Shown piece by piece: positions 42,541 to 56,518 of a stretch of 64,000 nucleotides of DNA. The stretch is from Calliopsis andreniformis (lineage: Eukaryota; Arthropoda; Insecta; Hymenoptera; Andrenidae): positions 7,440,001-7,504,000 of the forward strand of contig NW_027480438.1 in assembly GCF_051401765.1 (NCBI RefSeq). Reading direction: 5' to 3'. The translations under genes were made by a program, and so were the position numbers. Under the pieces are notes generated by a model. It was not told the origin of the DNA and ran no database searches. It saw only the letters and a program-made list of their open reading frames with translations. Position 1 is the first letter of the stretch; each line of letters starts with the position of its first letter.

Positions 42541-42730
42541 CAATATTCAACACACAACCATCAACCATCAATTCTCAATGCTCAACCATCAACACTCAAT
42601 TCTCAATACTCAATAGAATATCCCGAATTCTCATGATTCAATACTCAATCCACAATATTCAATAATAAAATCTCGATCCTCAAACATCAATTCTCAACAC
42701 TCAATCCTCAACACTCGGTCCTCTCTCTTC
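42541..42730 (+). repeat. Core landmark, family B (type example)
   Basis: This core reads CAATATTCAACACACAACC, then AGAATATCCCGAATTCTCAT, GATTCAATACTCAATCC, AAATCTCGATCC, CAAACATCAATTCTCAACAC and CACTCGGTCCTCTC. It aligns with family A heptad by heptad. Copies, given as the position of AGAA, are: 17155, 18743, 36603, 38981, 40736, 42615, 43584, 46086, 47841, 49720, 50689, 51560, 52556, 53324, 55134, 56103, 57273, 58242, 58983, 61057 and a diverged one near 62,238. It is usually followed within 100 bp by CCTCAAGCGTC or CCTGAAGCGTC. Confidence 0.85.
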
Positions 42731-44170
42731 AATCCTCCAACCTCAATCCTCTATCCTCAAGCGTCAATCCTCAATCCTCAATCCTCGACCCTCAATCCTC
42801 AGTCCTCAATCCTCAATCGTCAGTCCTCAATCCTCCATCATCAATCCTCAATCATCAATACTCAGTCCGCAATCCTCAATCCTCAATCCTCAATCCTCAA
42901 TCTTCAATACTCAATCCTCAATCCTCAATACTCAACCACCAATCCTCAATTCTCAATACTCAATAGAATATCCTGAATTCTCAGTATTCAATACTCAAAC
43001 CCCAATCCTCAACCCTCAGCCCTCATCCTCCATTCTCAATCCTCAATCCTCAAACCTCAATCTTCAATCCTCAATACTCAATCTTCGATTCTCAACTCTC
43101 AATCCTCAATCCTCAATCCCCAATCCTCAATCTTCAATCCTCAATCCTCAATCCTCAATCCGCAATCCTCAATTCTCAATCCTCAGTCCTCGTTCCTCAA
43201 ACCTCAATCCTCAACCCTCAGTCCTCATCCTCAATTCTAAATTCTCAATCCTCAAACCTCAACCTTCAATCCTCAATACTCAATCCTCAATCTTCACCAT
43301 CAATCCTCGATCCTCAATCCTCAATCCTCAATCATCAATCCTCAGTCTTCGATACTCAATCCTCAATCCTCAATCCTCAATCCTCAAACCTCAGCCCTCA
43401 TCCTCAATCCTCAATCCTGAATCCTCAATCCTCAATCATCAATACTCAATCCTCAACCATCAACCTTCAATCCTCAATACTCAATCTTCAGTCCTCAATA
43501 CTCATTCCTCAATATTCAACACACAACCATCAACCATCAATTCTCAATGCTCAACCATCAATACTCAATTCTCAATACTCTATAGAATATCCCGAATTCT
43601 CATGATTCAATACTCAATCCACAATAATCAATAATCAAATCTCGATCCTCAAACATCAATTCTCAACACTCAATCCTCAACACTCGGTCCTCTCTCTTCA
43701 ATCCTCCATCCTCAATCCTCTATCCTCAAGCGTCAATCCTCAATCCTCAATCCTCGACCCTCAATCCTCAGTCCTCAATCCTCAACCACCAATCCTCAAT
43801 TCTCAATACTCAATAGAATATCCTGAATTCTCAGTATTCAATACTCAAACCCCAATCCTCAACCCTCAGCCCTCATCCTCCATTCTCAATCCTCAATCCT
43901 CAAACCTCAATCTTCAATCCTCAATACTCAATCTTCGATTCTCAACTCTCAATCCTCAATCCTCAATCCCCAATCCTCAATCTTCAATCCTCAATCCTCA
44001 ATCCTCAATCCGCAATCCTCAATTCTCAATCCTCAGGCCTCGTTCCTCAAATCTCAATCCTCAACCCTCAGTCCTCATCCTCAATTCTAAATTCTCAATC
44101 CTCAAACCTCAACCTTCAATCCTCAATACTCAATCCTCAATCTTCACCATCAATCCTCGATCCTCAATCC
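42541..44170 (+). repeat. B-C dimer higher-order repeat, first domain
   Basis: A B core followed 230-350 bp later by a C core forms a unit repeated about every 0.97 kb (B cores 42,615 and 43,584; C cores 42,965 and 43,815). Each unit ends with TCTAAATTCTC and a CAATCTTCACCATC spelling not seen in the A-rich half. This domain sits at the right end of the 7,105-bp unit. Confidence 0.82.
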
Positions 44171-44279
44171 TCAATCCTCAATCCTCAATCCTCAATCCTC
44201 AATCATCAATCCTCAGTCTTCGATACTCAATCCTCAATCCTCAATCCTCAACCCTCAACCCTCAGCCCTCATCCTCAAT

Positions 44280-47200
44280 CCTCAATCCTCAGTCATGAAT
44301 ACTCAACCTTCAATACTCAATCCTCAATCCTCAATTCTCAATCCTCAATCCTCAATCCTCAATCCTCAATCCTCAATCCTCATTCCTCAAACCTCAATCC
44401 TCAACCCTCTGTCCTCATCCTCAATTCTCAATTCTCAATCCTCAATCCTCAATTCTCAATCTTCAATCCTCAATAATCAATCTCCAATCCTAGATCCTCA
44501 ACCCCAATACTCAATCGTTAATCCTCAATCTTCAATCCTCAATCCCCAGTCCTCAATCCTCAATACTCAATCTTCAATCCTCAATCCTCAATTCTCAATC
44601 CTCAATACTCAATCCTCAATCGTCAATCCTCAATCGTCAATCCTCAATCCCCAATCCTGAATCTTCAATCCTCAATCCTCAACACTCAATCCTCAATCCT
44701 CAATCTTCAATCCTCGATACTCAATCTTCAATCCTCAGTCCTCAATCCTCAATCCTCAATCCTCAATCCTCAACCCTCAATTCTCAATCATCAATCCTCA
44801 ACCGTCAGTCCTCGTCCTCAATCCTCAATCCTCAATCCTCAATCCTCAATCCTCGTCCCTCAAACCTCAATCCTCATTCCTCAAACCTCAATCCTCAACC
44901 CTCAGTCCTCATCCTCAATTCTCAATACTCAATCCTCATTCCTCAATCCTCAATCTTCAGTCCTCAATAATAAATCTCCTATCCTAGATCCTCAATCCCC
45001 AATACTATATCCTTAATCCTGAATATTCAATCCTCTATCCCCAGTCCACAATCTTCAATCCCCAAAGCTCAATAATCAATCCTGAATCCTCAGTCCTCAA
45101 TCGTCAATCATCAATCCACAATCTTCAGTACTCAATCCCCAGTCCTCAATCCTCAATCCTCAATCCTCAATCATCAATCCTCAATCTTCAATACTCGATC
45201 GTCTATCCTCAACCCTCAATCCCCAATACTCAATCTTCAATCCTCAATCCTCAATCCTCAATCCTCAACCCTCAGCCCTGATCCTCGATCCTCAATCCTG
45301 AATCCTCAATACTCAATCTTCAATCCCCAATACTCAGTCTTCAATCATCAATCCTCAATACTCAATCCTCAATCCTCAATCCTCAATCCTCAATCCTCAA
45401 TCCTCGTTCCTCAAACCTCAATCCTCAGCCCTCAGTCATCAATCCTCAATCTCCAATGCTCAATCCTCAATCCTCAATCCTCAATCCGCAATCCTCGTTC
45501 CTCAAACCTCAATCCTCAACCCTCAGTCGTCATCCTCAGTTCTCAATTCTCAATCCTCAATCCTCAATCCTCAATCTTCAATCCTCAATAATCAATCTCC
45601 TATCCTAGATCCTAAATCCCCAATACTCTATCCTCAATCCTCAATATTCAATCCTCTATCCCCAGTCCACAATCTTCAATTCCCAAAGCTCAATAATCAA
45701 ACCTCAATCCTCAGTCCACAATCGTCAATCATCAATCAACAATCTTCAATACTCAATCCTCAGTCCTCAATCCTCAATCCTCAATCCTCAATCATCAATC
45801 CTCAATCTTCAATACTCAGTCGTGAATCCTCAATCCTCAATCCCCAATACTCAATCTTCAATGCTCAATCCTCAATCCTCAATCCTCAACACTCAGCCCT
45901 CATCCTCAAACCTCAATCCTGAATCCTCAATCCTCAATCATCAATACTCAATCCTCAACCTTCAACCTTCAATTCTCAATACTCAATCTTCAATCCTCAA
46001 TACTCAATCCACAATATTCAACACACAACCATCAACCATCAATTCTCGATACTCAACCATCAATCCTCAATTCTCAATACTCAATAGAATATCCCGAATT
46101 CTCATGATTCAATACTCAATCCACAATATTCAATAATCAAATCTCGATCCTCAAACATCAATTCTCAACACTCAATCCTCAACACTCGGTCCTCTCTCTT
46201 CAATCCTCCATCCTCAATCATCTATCCTCAAGCGTCAATCCTCAATCCTCAATCCGCAACCCTCAATCCTCAGTCCTCAATCCTCAATTCCGAATTCTCA
46301 ATCCTGAATGCTCAATCTTCATCCCTCAGTCCGCAACAATCAATTGTCAATCCTCAATCCTCAATAGAATATCCTCTATTCACAGTTCTCAATACTGAAT
46401 CCCAAATCTTCAATATTCAAATCTCAATCCACAGACATCAATTCTCATCACTCAACCCTCAACACTCAGTCCTCAATCTTCAATCCTCAATCCTGAGTCA
46501 TCAGTCCTCAATCTTCAATACTCAATCCTCAATCCTCAATACTCAATCCTCAATACTCAACCATCAATCCTCAATTCCCAATACTCAATAGAATACCCTG
46601 GATTCTCAGTATTCAATACTCAATCCTCAATCATCAATCCTCCATCCTCAATCCTCAGACATCAATCCTCAATCTTCAAAACTCAATCCTCAATCCTCAA
46701 TCCTCAATACTCAATCTTCGATTCCCACTCCTCAATCCTCAATCCCCAATCCTCAATCTTCAATCCTCAATCCTCAATCCTCAATCCTCAATCCTCAATC
46801 CCCAATCATCAACCCTCAATCTTCAACACTCATTCATCAACCCTCAATCCTCAATCTTCAATCCTCAATCCTCAATTTTCGATCCTCAATCCTCAATCCT
46901 CAATCATCAATCCTCAATCTTCAACACTCAATCCTCAATCCTCAATCCTCAATCCTGAATCATCAATCCTCAATCTTCAATACTCAATCCTCAATCCTCA
47001 ATCCTCAATCCTCAATACTGAACCATCAATCCTCAATTCCCAATACTCAATAGGATATCCTGGATTCTCAGTATTCAATACTCAATCCTCAATCATCAAT
47101 CCTCAATCCTCAACCCTCAGTCATCAATCCTTAATCTTCAATACTCAATCCTCAATCCTCAATCCTCAATCCTCAATCCTCATTCCTCAAACCTCAATCC

Positions 47201-50200
47201 TCAACCCTCAGTCCTCATCCTCAATTCTCAATACTCAATCCTCAATCCTCAATCCTCAATCTTCAATCCTCAATAATCAATCTCCTATCCTAGATCCTCA
47301 GTCCCCAATACTCTATCCTTAATCCTCAATATTCAATCCTCTATCCCCAGTCCACAATCTTCAATCCCCAAAGCTCAATAATCAATCCTCAATCCTCAGT
47401 CCTCAATCGTCAATCATCAATCCACAATCTTCAATTCTCAATCCCCAGTCCTCAATCCTCAATCCTCAATACTCAATCCTCAATCACCAATCCTCATTCT
47501 TCAATACTCAATCGTCAATCCTCAATCCTCAATCCCCAATACTCAATCTTCAATCCTCAATCCTCAATCCTCAATCCTCAACCCTCAGCCCTGTTCCTCG
47601 ATCCTCAATCCTGAATCCTCAATCCTCAATCTTCAATCCTCAATACTCAGTCTTCAATCATCAATCCTCAATACTCAATCCTCAATCCTCAATCATCAAT
47701 CCTCAATCCTCAATCATCAACATTCAATCCTCAATACTCAATCTTCAATCCTGAATACTCAATTCTCAATATTCAACACACAACCATCAACCATCAATTC
47801 TCAATATTCAACCATCAATCCTCAATTCTCAATACTCAACAGAATATCCCAAATTCTCATGATTCAATACTCAATCCACAATATTCATTAATCAAATCTC
47901 CATCCTCAAACATCAATTCTCAACACTGAATCCTCAACACTCGTCCTCTCCCTTCAATCCTCCATCCTCAACCCTCTATCCTGAAGCGTCAATCCTCAAT
48001 CCTCAATCCTCAACCCTCAATCCTCAGTCCTCAAACCTCAATACTCAATCTTCGATTCCCACTCCTCAATCCTCAATCTCCAATCCTCAATCTTCAATCC
48101 TCAATCCTCAATCCTCAATCCTCAATCCTCAATCCTCAATCATCAATCCTCAATCTTCAACACTCATTCATCAACCCTCAATCCTCAATCCTCAATCATC
48201 AATCCTCAATCTTCAACACTCAATCCTCAATCCTCAGTCCTCAAGCCTGAATCATCAATCCTCAATCATCAATACTCAATCCTCAATCCTCAATCCTCAA
48301 TCCTCAATACTCAACCATCGATCCTCAATTCCCAATACTCAATAGAATATCCTGGATTCTCAGTATTCAATACTCAAACCTCAATCCTCAACCATCAGCC
48401 CTCATCCTCCATCCACAATCCTCAATCCTCAAACCTCAATCTTCAATCCTCAATACTCAATCTTCGATCCTCAATCCTCAACACTTAATCCTCAATCCTC
48501 AATCCTCAGTCATGAATACTCAATCTTCAATACTCAATCCTCAATCCTCAATCCTCAATCCTCAATCCTCAATCCTCAATCCTCATTCCTCAAACCTCAA
48601 TCCTCAACCCTCAGTCCTCATCCTCAATTCTCAATTCTCAATCCTCAATCCTCAAGTCTCAATCTTCAGTCCTCAATAATCAATCTCCAATACTAGATCC
48701 TCAATCCCCAATCCTCAATCGTTAATCCTCAATCTTCAATCCTCAATCCCCAGTCCTCAATCCTCAATACTCAATCTTCAATCCTCAATCCTCAATTCTC
48801 AATCCTCAATACTCAATCCTCAATCGTCAATCCTCAATCGTCAATCCTCAATCCCCAATCCTGAATCTTCAATCCTCAATCCTCAACCCTCAATCCTCAA
48901 TCCTCTATCTTCAATCCTCAATACTCAATCCTCAATCCTCAATCATCAATCCTCAATCCTCAATCCTCAGTCATCAATCCTCAATCTTGAATCCTCAGTC
49001 ATCAATCCTCAATCTTCAATACTCAATCCTCAATCCTCAATCTTCAATCCTCAATCCTCATTCCTCAAACCTCAATCCTCAACCCTCAGTCCTCATCCTC
49101 AATTCTCAATACTCAATCCTCAATCCTCAATCCTCAATCTTCAATCCTCAATAATCAATCTCCTATCCTAGATCCTCAATCCCCAATACTCTATCCTTAA
49201 TCTTCAATACTCAATCGTCAATCCTCAATCCTCAATCCCCAATACTCAATCTTCAATCCTCAATCCTCAATCCTCAATCCTCAACCCTCAGCCCTGATCC
49301 TCGATCCTCAATCCTGAATCCTCAATCCTCAATCTTCAATCCTCAATACTCAGTCTTCAATCTGCAATCTTCATGTCTCCATCCACAAACACCAATTCTC
49401 ATCACTCAACCCTCAACACTCAGTCCTCAATCTTCAATCCTCAATCCTCAATACTCCATCCTCTGTCCTCAGTCCTCAATCTTCAATACTCAATCCTCAA
49501 TCCTAAAATCCTCAATCCTCAGTCATCAACCCTCAATTATCAATACTCAATCCTCAATACTCAATACTCAACATTCGATCCTGAATCCTCAATCCTCAAT
49601 CTTCAATCCTCAATACTCAGTCTTCAACCCTCAATACTCAATCCTCAATATTCAACACACAACCATCAACCATCAATTCTCAATGCTCAACCATCAACAC
49701 TCAATTCTCAATACTCAATAGAATATCCCGAATTCTCATGATTCAATACTCAATCCACAATATTCAATAATAAAATCTCGATCCTCAAACATCAATTCTC
49801 AACACTCAATCCTCAACACTCGGTCCTCTCTCTTCAATCCTCCAACCTCAATCCTCTATCCTCAAGCGTCAATCCTCAATCCTCAATCCTCGACCCTCAA
49901 TCCTCAGTCCTCAATCCTCAATCGTCAGTCCTCAATCCTCCATCATCAATCCTCAATCATCAATACTCAGTCCGCAATCCTCAATCCTCAATCCTCAATC
50001 CTCAATCTTCAATACTCAATCCTCAATCCTCAATACTCAACCACCAATCCTCAATTCTCAATACTCAATAGAATATCCTGAATTCTCAGTATTCAATACT
50101 CAAACCCCAATCCTCAACCCTCAGCCCTCATCCTCCATTCTCAATCCTCAATCCTCAAACCTCAATCTTCAATCCTCAATACTCAATCTTCGATTCTCAA

Positions 50201-51384
50201 CTCTCAATCCTCAATCCTCAATCCCCAATCCTCAATCTTCAATCCTCAATCCTCAATCCTCAATCCGCAATCCTCAATTCTCAATCCTCAGTCCTCGTTC
50301 CTCAAACCTCAATCCTCAACCCTCAGTCCTCATCCTCAATTCTAAATTCTCAATCCTCAAACCTCAACCTTCAATCCTCAATACTCAATCCTCAATCTTC
50401 ACCATCAATCCTCGATCCTCAATCCTCAATCCTCAATCATCAATCCTCAGTCTTCGATACTCAATCCTCAATCCTCAATCCTCAATCCTCAAACCTCAGC
50501 CCTCATCCTCAATCCTCAATCCTGAATCCTCAATCCTCAATCATCAATACTCAATCCTCAACCATCAACCTTCAATCCTCAATACTCAATCTTCAGTCCT
50601 CAATACTCATTCCTCAATATTCAACACACAACCATCAACCATCAATTCTCAATGCTCAACCATCAATACTCAATTCTCAATACTCTATAGAATATCCCGA
50701 ATTCTCATGATTCAATACTCAATCCACAATAATCAATAATCAAATCTCGATCCTCAAACATCAATTCTCAACACTCAATCCTCAACACTCGGTCCTCTCT
50801 CTTCAATCCTCCATCCTCAATCCTCTATCCTCAAGCGTCAATCCTCAATCCTCAATCCTCGACCCTCAATCCTCAGTCCTCAATCCTCAACCACCAATCC
50901 TCAATTCTCAATACTCAATAGAATATCCTGAATTCTCAGTATTCAATACTCAAACCCCAATCCTCAACCCTCAGCCCTCATCCTCCATTCTCAATCCTCA
51001 ATCCTCAAACCTCAATCTTCAATCCTCAATACTCAATCTTCGATTCTCAACTCTCAATCCTCAATCCTCAATCCCCAATCCTCAATCTTCAATCCTCAAT
51101 CCTCAATCCTCAATCCGCAATCCTCAATTCTCAATCCTCAGGCCTCGTTCCTCAAATCTCAATCCTCAACCCTCAGTCCTCATCCTCAATTCTAAATTCT
51201 CAATCCTCAAACCTCAACCTTCAATCCTCAATACTCAATCCTCAATCTTCACCATCAATCCTCGATCCTCAATCCTCAATCCTCAATCCTCAATCCTCAA
51301 TCCTCAATCATCAATCCTCAGTCTTCGATACTCAATCCTCAATCCTCAATCCTCAACCCTCAACCCTCAGCCCTCATCCTCAAT
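44280..51384 (+). repeat. 7,105-bp tandem duplication, copy 2
   Basis: This copy starts where CAGCCCTCATCC switches to the CAGTCATGAATACTC spelling and ends where the same CAGCCCTCATCC stretch instead continues as TCCTGAATCC. That is the pattern expected of a head-to-tail duplication by unequal exchange. It holds B cores 46,086, 47,841, 49,720 and 50,689, C cores 46,590, 47,062, 48,344, 50,070 and 50,920, and D core 46,366. Confidence 0.92.
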
Positions 51385-53215
51385 CCTCAATCCTGAATCC
51401 TCAATCCTCAATCATCAATACTCAATCCTCAACCATCAACCTTCAATCCTCGATACTCAATCTTCAATCCTCAATACTCAATCCTCAATATTCAACACAC
51501 AACCATCAACCATCAATTCTCAATGCTCAACCATCAATACTCAATTCTCAATACTCAATAGAATATCCCGAATTCTCATGATTCAATACTCAATCCACAA
51601 TATTCAATAATCAAATCTCGATCCTCAAACATCAATTCTCAACACTCAATCCTCAACACTCGGTCCTCTCTCTTCAATCCTCCATCCTCAATCCTCTATC
51701 CTCAAGCGTCAATCCTCAATCCTCAATCCTCGACCCTCAAACCTCAGTCCTCAATCCTCAATCGTCAGTCCTCAATCCTCCATCATCAATCCTCAATCTT
51801 CAATACTCAGTCCTCAATCCTCAATCCTCAATCCTCAATCCTCAATCCTCAATCCTCAATCTTCAATACTCAATCCTCAATCCTCAATACTCAACCACCA
51901 ATCCTCAATTCTCAATACTCAATAGAATATCCTGAATTCTCAGTATTCAATACTCAAACCCCAATCCTCAACCCTCAGCCCTCATCCTCCATTCTCAATC
52001 CTCAATCCTCAAACCTCAATCTTCAATCCTCAATACTCAATCTTCGATTCTCAACTCTCAATCCTCAATCCTCAATCCCCAATCCTCAATCTTCAATCCT
52101 CAACCCTCAATCCTCAATCCGCAATCCTCAATTCTCAATCCTCAGGCCTCGTTCCTCAAACCTCAATCCTCAACCCTCAGTCCTCATCCTCAATCTAAAT
52201 TCTCAATCCTCAAACCTCAACCTTCAATCCTCAATACTCAATCCTCAATCTTCACCATCAATCCTCGATCCTCAATCCTCAATCCTCAATCATCAATCCT
52301 CAGTCTTCGATACTCAATCCTCAATCCTCAATCCTCAATCCTCAACCCTCAGCCCTCAACCCTCAGCCCTCATCCTCAATCCTCAATCCTGAATCCTCAA
52401 TCCTCAATCATCAATACTCAATCCTCAACCATCAACCTTCAATCCTCAATACTCAATCTTCAATCCTCAATACTCAATCCTCAATATTCAACACACAACC
52501 ATCAACCATCAATTCTCAATGCTCAACCATCAATACTCAATTCTCAATACTCAATAGAATATCCCGAATTCTCATGATTCAATACTCAATCCACAATATT
52601 CAATAATCAAATCTCGATCCTCAAACATGAATTCTCAACACTCAATCCTCAACACTCGGTCCTCTCTCTTCAATCCTCCATCCTCAATCCTCTATCCTCA
52701 AGCGTCAATCCTCAATCCTCAATCCTCGACACTCAATCCTCAGTCCTCAATCCTCAATCGTCAGTCCTCAATCCTCCATCATCAATCCTCAATCTTCAAT
52801 ACTCAGTCCTCAATCCTCAATCCTCAATCCTCAATCCTCAATCTTCAATACTCAATCCTCAATCCTCAATACTCAACCACCAATCCTCAATTCTCAATAC
52901 TCAATAGAATATCCTGAATTCTCAGTATTCAATACTCAAACCCCAATCCTCAACCCTCAGCCCTCATCCTCCATTCTCAATCCTCAATCCTCAAACCTCA
53001 ATCTTCAATCCTCAATACTCAATCTTCGATTCTCAACTCTCAATCCTCAATCCTCAATCCCCAATCCTCAATCTTCAATCCTCAATCCTCAATCCTCAAT
53101 CCGCAATCCTCAATTCTCAATCCTCAGGCCTCGTTCCTCAAACCTCAATCCTCAACCCTCAGTCCTCATCCTCAATTCTAAATTCTCAATCCTCAAACCT
53201 CAACCTTCAATCCTC
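49645..53215 (+). repeat. B-C dimer higher-order repeat, second domain (four units)
   Basis: Four consecutive B-C units occur here: B at 49,720, 50,689, 51,560 and 52,556; C at 50,070, 50,920, 51,924 and 52,906. B-to-B spacings are 969, 871 and 996 bp. The first two belong to the 7,105-bp copy 2 and the last two lie beyond its end, so the dimers have been amplified locally as well as carried by the larger duplication. Confidence 0.82.
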
Positions 53216-53221
53216 AATACT

Positions 53222-54040
53222 CAATCTTCAATCCTGAATACTCAATCCTCAATATTCAACACACAACCATCAACCATCAATTCTCAATATTCAACCATCA
53301 ATCCTCAATTCTCAATACTCGACAGAATATCCCAAATTCTCATGATTCAATACTCAATCCACAATATTCATTAATCAAATCTCGATCCTCAAACATCAAT
53401 TCTCAACACTGAATCCTCAACACTCGGTCCGCTCCCTTCAATCCTCCATCCTCAATCCTCTATCCTGAAGCGTCAATCCTCAATCCTCAATCCTCAACCC
53501 TCAATCCTCAGTCCTCAAACCTCAATACTCAATCTTCGATTCCCACTCCTCAATCCTCAATCTCCAATTCTCAATCTTCAATCCTCAATTCTCAACCCTC
53601 AATCCTCAATCCTCAATCCTCAATCATCAATCCTCAATCTTCAACACTCATTCATCAACCCTCAATCCTCAATCTTCAATCCTCAATCCTCAATCTTCGA
53701 TCCTCAATACTCAATCTTCGATCCTCAATCCTCAATTCTCAATCCTCAATACTCAATCCTCAATCGTCAATCCTCAATCGTCAGTCCTCAATCCCCAATC
53801 CTGAATCTTCAATCCTCAATCCTCAACTCTCAATCCTCAGTCCTCTATCTTCAATCCTCAATACTCAATCTTCAATCCTCAATCCTCAATCTTCAATCCT
53901 CCATACTCAATCTTCAATACTCAATCCTCCATCCTCAATTCTCAATCCTCAATCCTCAATTCTCAATCCTCAATCCTCAATCCTCATTCCTCAAACCTCA
54001 ATCCTCAACCCTATGTCCTCATCCTCAATTCTCAATTCTG
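53222..54040 (+). repeat. Segment repeated at 58,881-59,970 with a 272-bp difference
   Basis: The part to about 53,710 matches at offset 5,659 (GACAGAATATCC at 53,321 and 58,980). The rest matches at offset 5,931 (CTTCGATCC at 53,716 and 59,647, then the CTATGTCC spelling near 54,010 and 59,941). The downstream copy has 272 additional bases, which include the C core at 59,529 and one hexamer unit (38 x 7 + 6). Confidence 0.8.
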
Positions 54041-54203
54041 AATCCTCAATCCTCAATCCTCAGTCCACAATCGTCAATCATCAATCCTCAATCATCAATC
54101 CTCAATCTTCAATACTCAGTCGTGAATCCTCAATCCTCAATCCCCAATACTCAATCTTCAATGCTCAATCCTCAATCCTCAATCCTCAACCCTCAGCCCT
54201 CAT

Positions 54204-56517
54204 CCTCAATTCTCAATCCTCAATACTCAATCCTCAATCGTCAATCCTCAATCGTCAATCCTCAATCCCCAATCCTGAATCTTCAATCCTCAATCCTCAA
54301 CCCTCAATCCTCAATCCTCTATCTTCAATCCTCAATACTCAATCCTCAATCCTCAATCATCAATCCTCAATCCTCAATCCTCAGTCATCAATCCTCAATC
54401 TTGAATCCTCAGTCATCAATCCTCAATCTTCAATACTCAATCCTCAATCCTCAATCTTCAATCCTCAATCCTCATTCCTCAAACCTCAATCCTCAACCCT
54501 CAGTCCTCATCCTCAATTCTCAACACTCAATCCTCAATCCTCAATCCTCAATCTTCAATCCTCAATAATCAATCTCCTATCCTAGATCCTCAATCCCCAA
54601 TACTCTATCCTTAATCTTCAATACTCAATCGTCAATCCTCAATCCTCAATCCCCAATACTCAATCTTCAATCCTCAATCCTCAATCCTCAATCCTCAACC
54701 CTCAGCCCTGATCCTCGATCCTCAATCCTGAATCCTCAATCCTCAATCTTCAATCCTCAATACTCAGTCTTCAATCTGCAATCTTCATGTCTCCATCCAC
54801 AAACACCAATTCTCATCACTCAACCCTCAACACTCAGTCCTCAATCTTCAATCCTCAATCCTCAATACTCCATCCTCTGTCCTCAGTCCTCAATCTTCAA
54901 TACTCAATCCTCAATCCTAAAATCCTCAATCCTCAGTCATCAACCCTCAATTATCAATACGCAATCCTCAATACTCAATACTCAACATTCGATCCTGAAT
55001 CCTCAATCCTCAATCTTCAATCCTCAATACTCAGTCTTCAACCCTCAATACTCAATCCTCAATATTCAACACACAACCATCAACCATCAATTCTCAATGC
55101 TCAACCATCAACACTCAATTCTCAATACTCAATAGAATATCCCGAATTCTCATGATTCAATACTCAATCCACAATATTCAATAATAAAATCTCGATCCTC
55201 AAACATCAATTCTCAACACTCAATCCTCAACACTCGGTCCTCTCTCTTCAATCCTCCAACCTCAATCCTCTATCCTCAAGCGTCAATCCTCAATCCTCAA
55301 TCCTCGACCCTCAATCCTCAGTCCTCAATCCTCAATCGTCAGTCCTCAATCCTCCATCATCAATCCTCAATCATCAATACTCAGTCCGCAATCCTCAATC
55401 CTCAATCCTCAATCCTCAATCTTCAATACTCAATCCTCAATCCTCAATACTCAACCACCAATCCTCAATTCTCAATACTCAATAGAATATCCTGAATTCT
55501 CAGTATTCAATACTCAAACCCCAATCCTCAACCCTCAGCCCTCATCCTCCATTCTCAATCCTCAATCCCCAAACCTCAATCTTCAATCCTCAATACTCAA
55601 TCTTCGATTCTCAACTCTCAATCCTCAATCCTCAATCCCCAATCCTCAATCTTCAATCCTCAATCCTCAATCCTCAATCCGCAATCCTCAATTCTCAATC
55701 CTCAGTCCTCGTTCCTCAAACCTCAATCCTCAACCCTCAGTCCTCATCCTCAATTCTAAATTCTCAATCCTCAAACCTCAACCTTCAATCCTCAATACTC
55801 AATCCTCAATCTTCACCATCAATCCTCGATCCTCAATCCTCAATCCTCAATCATCAATCCTCAGTCTTCGATACTCAATCCTCAATCCTCAATCCTCAAT
55901 CCTCAAACCTCAGCCCTCATCCTCAATCCTCAATCCTGAATCCTCAATCCTCAATCATCAATACTCAATCCTCAACCATCAACCTTCAATCCTCAATACT
56001 CAATCTTCAGTCCTCAATACTCAATCCTCAATATTCAACACACAACCATCAACCATCAATTCTCAATGCTCAACCATCAATACTCAATTCTCAATACTCT
56101 ATAGAATATCCCGAATTCTCATGATTCAATACTCAATCCACAATAATCAATAATCAAATCTCGATCCTCAAACATCAATTCTCAACACTCAATCCTCAAC
56201 ACTCGGTCCTCTCTCTTCAATCCTCCATCCTCAATCCTCTATCCTCAAGCGTCAATCCTCAATCCTCAATCCTCGACCCTCAATCCTCAGTCCTCAATCC
56301 TCAACCACCAATCCTCAATTCTCAATACTCAATAGAATATCCTGAATTCTCAGTATTCAACACTCAAACCCCAATCCTCAACCCTCAGCCCTCATCCTCC
56401 ATTCTCAATCCTCAATCCTCAAACCTCAATCTTCAATCCTCAATACTCAATCTTCGATTCTCAACTCTCAATCCTCAATCCTCAATCCCCAATCCTCAAT
56501 CTTCAATCCTCAATCCT
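54204..56517 (+). repeat. Partial copy of 48,790-51,103
   Basis: This 2.3-kb stretch repeats part of 7,105-bp copy 2 at offset 5,414, checked at CAATTCTC (48,793 and 54,207) and at cores 49,720, 50,070, 50,689 and 50,920. It therefore also matches 41,685-43,998 at offset 12,519. It ends where the spelling switches to CCTCCATCATC, typical of 51,781. Confidence 0.85.
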
Positions 56518-56518
56518 C

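Larger units (their letters stand above)
37175..44279 (+). repeat. 7,105-bp tandem duplication, copy 1
   Basis: Everything from the CAGTCATGAATACTC spelling near 37,187 recurs 7,105 bp later, checked at many cores and at the AAAGC landmarks. I noticed only about six differences by eye, near 37,431, 37,497 (one base missing here), 37,676, 37,928, 39,115 and 42,014. The copies are therefore nearly identical and the duplication should be young, or kept uniform by conversion. 7,105 is exactly 1,015 x 7. The first 0.9 kb is shared with block M (17,720-18,600). Confidence 0.92.
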
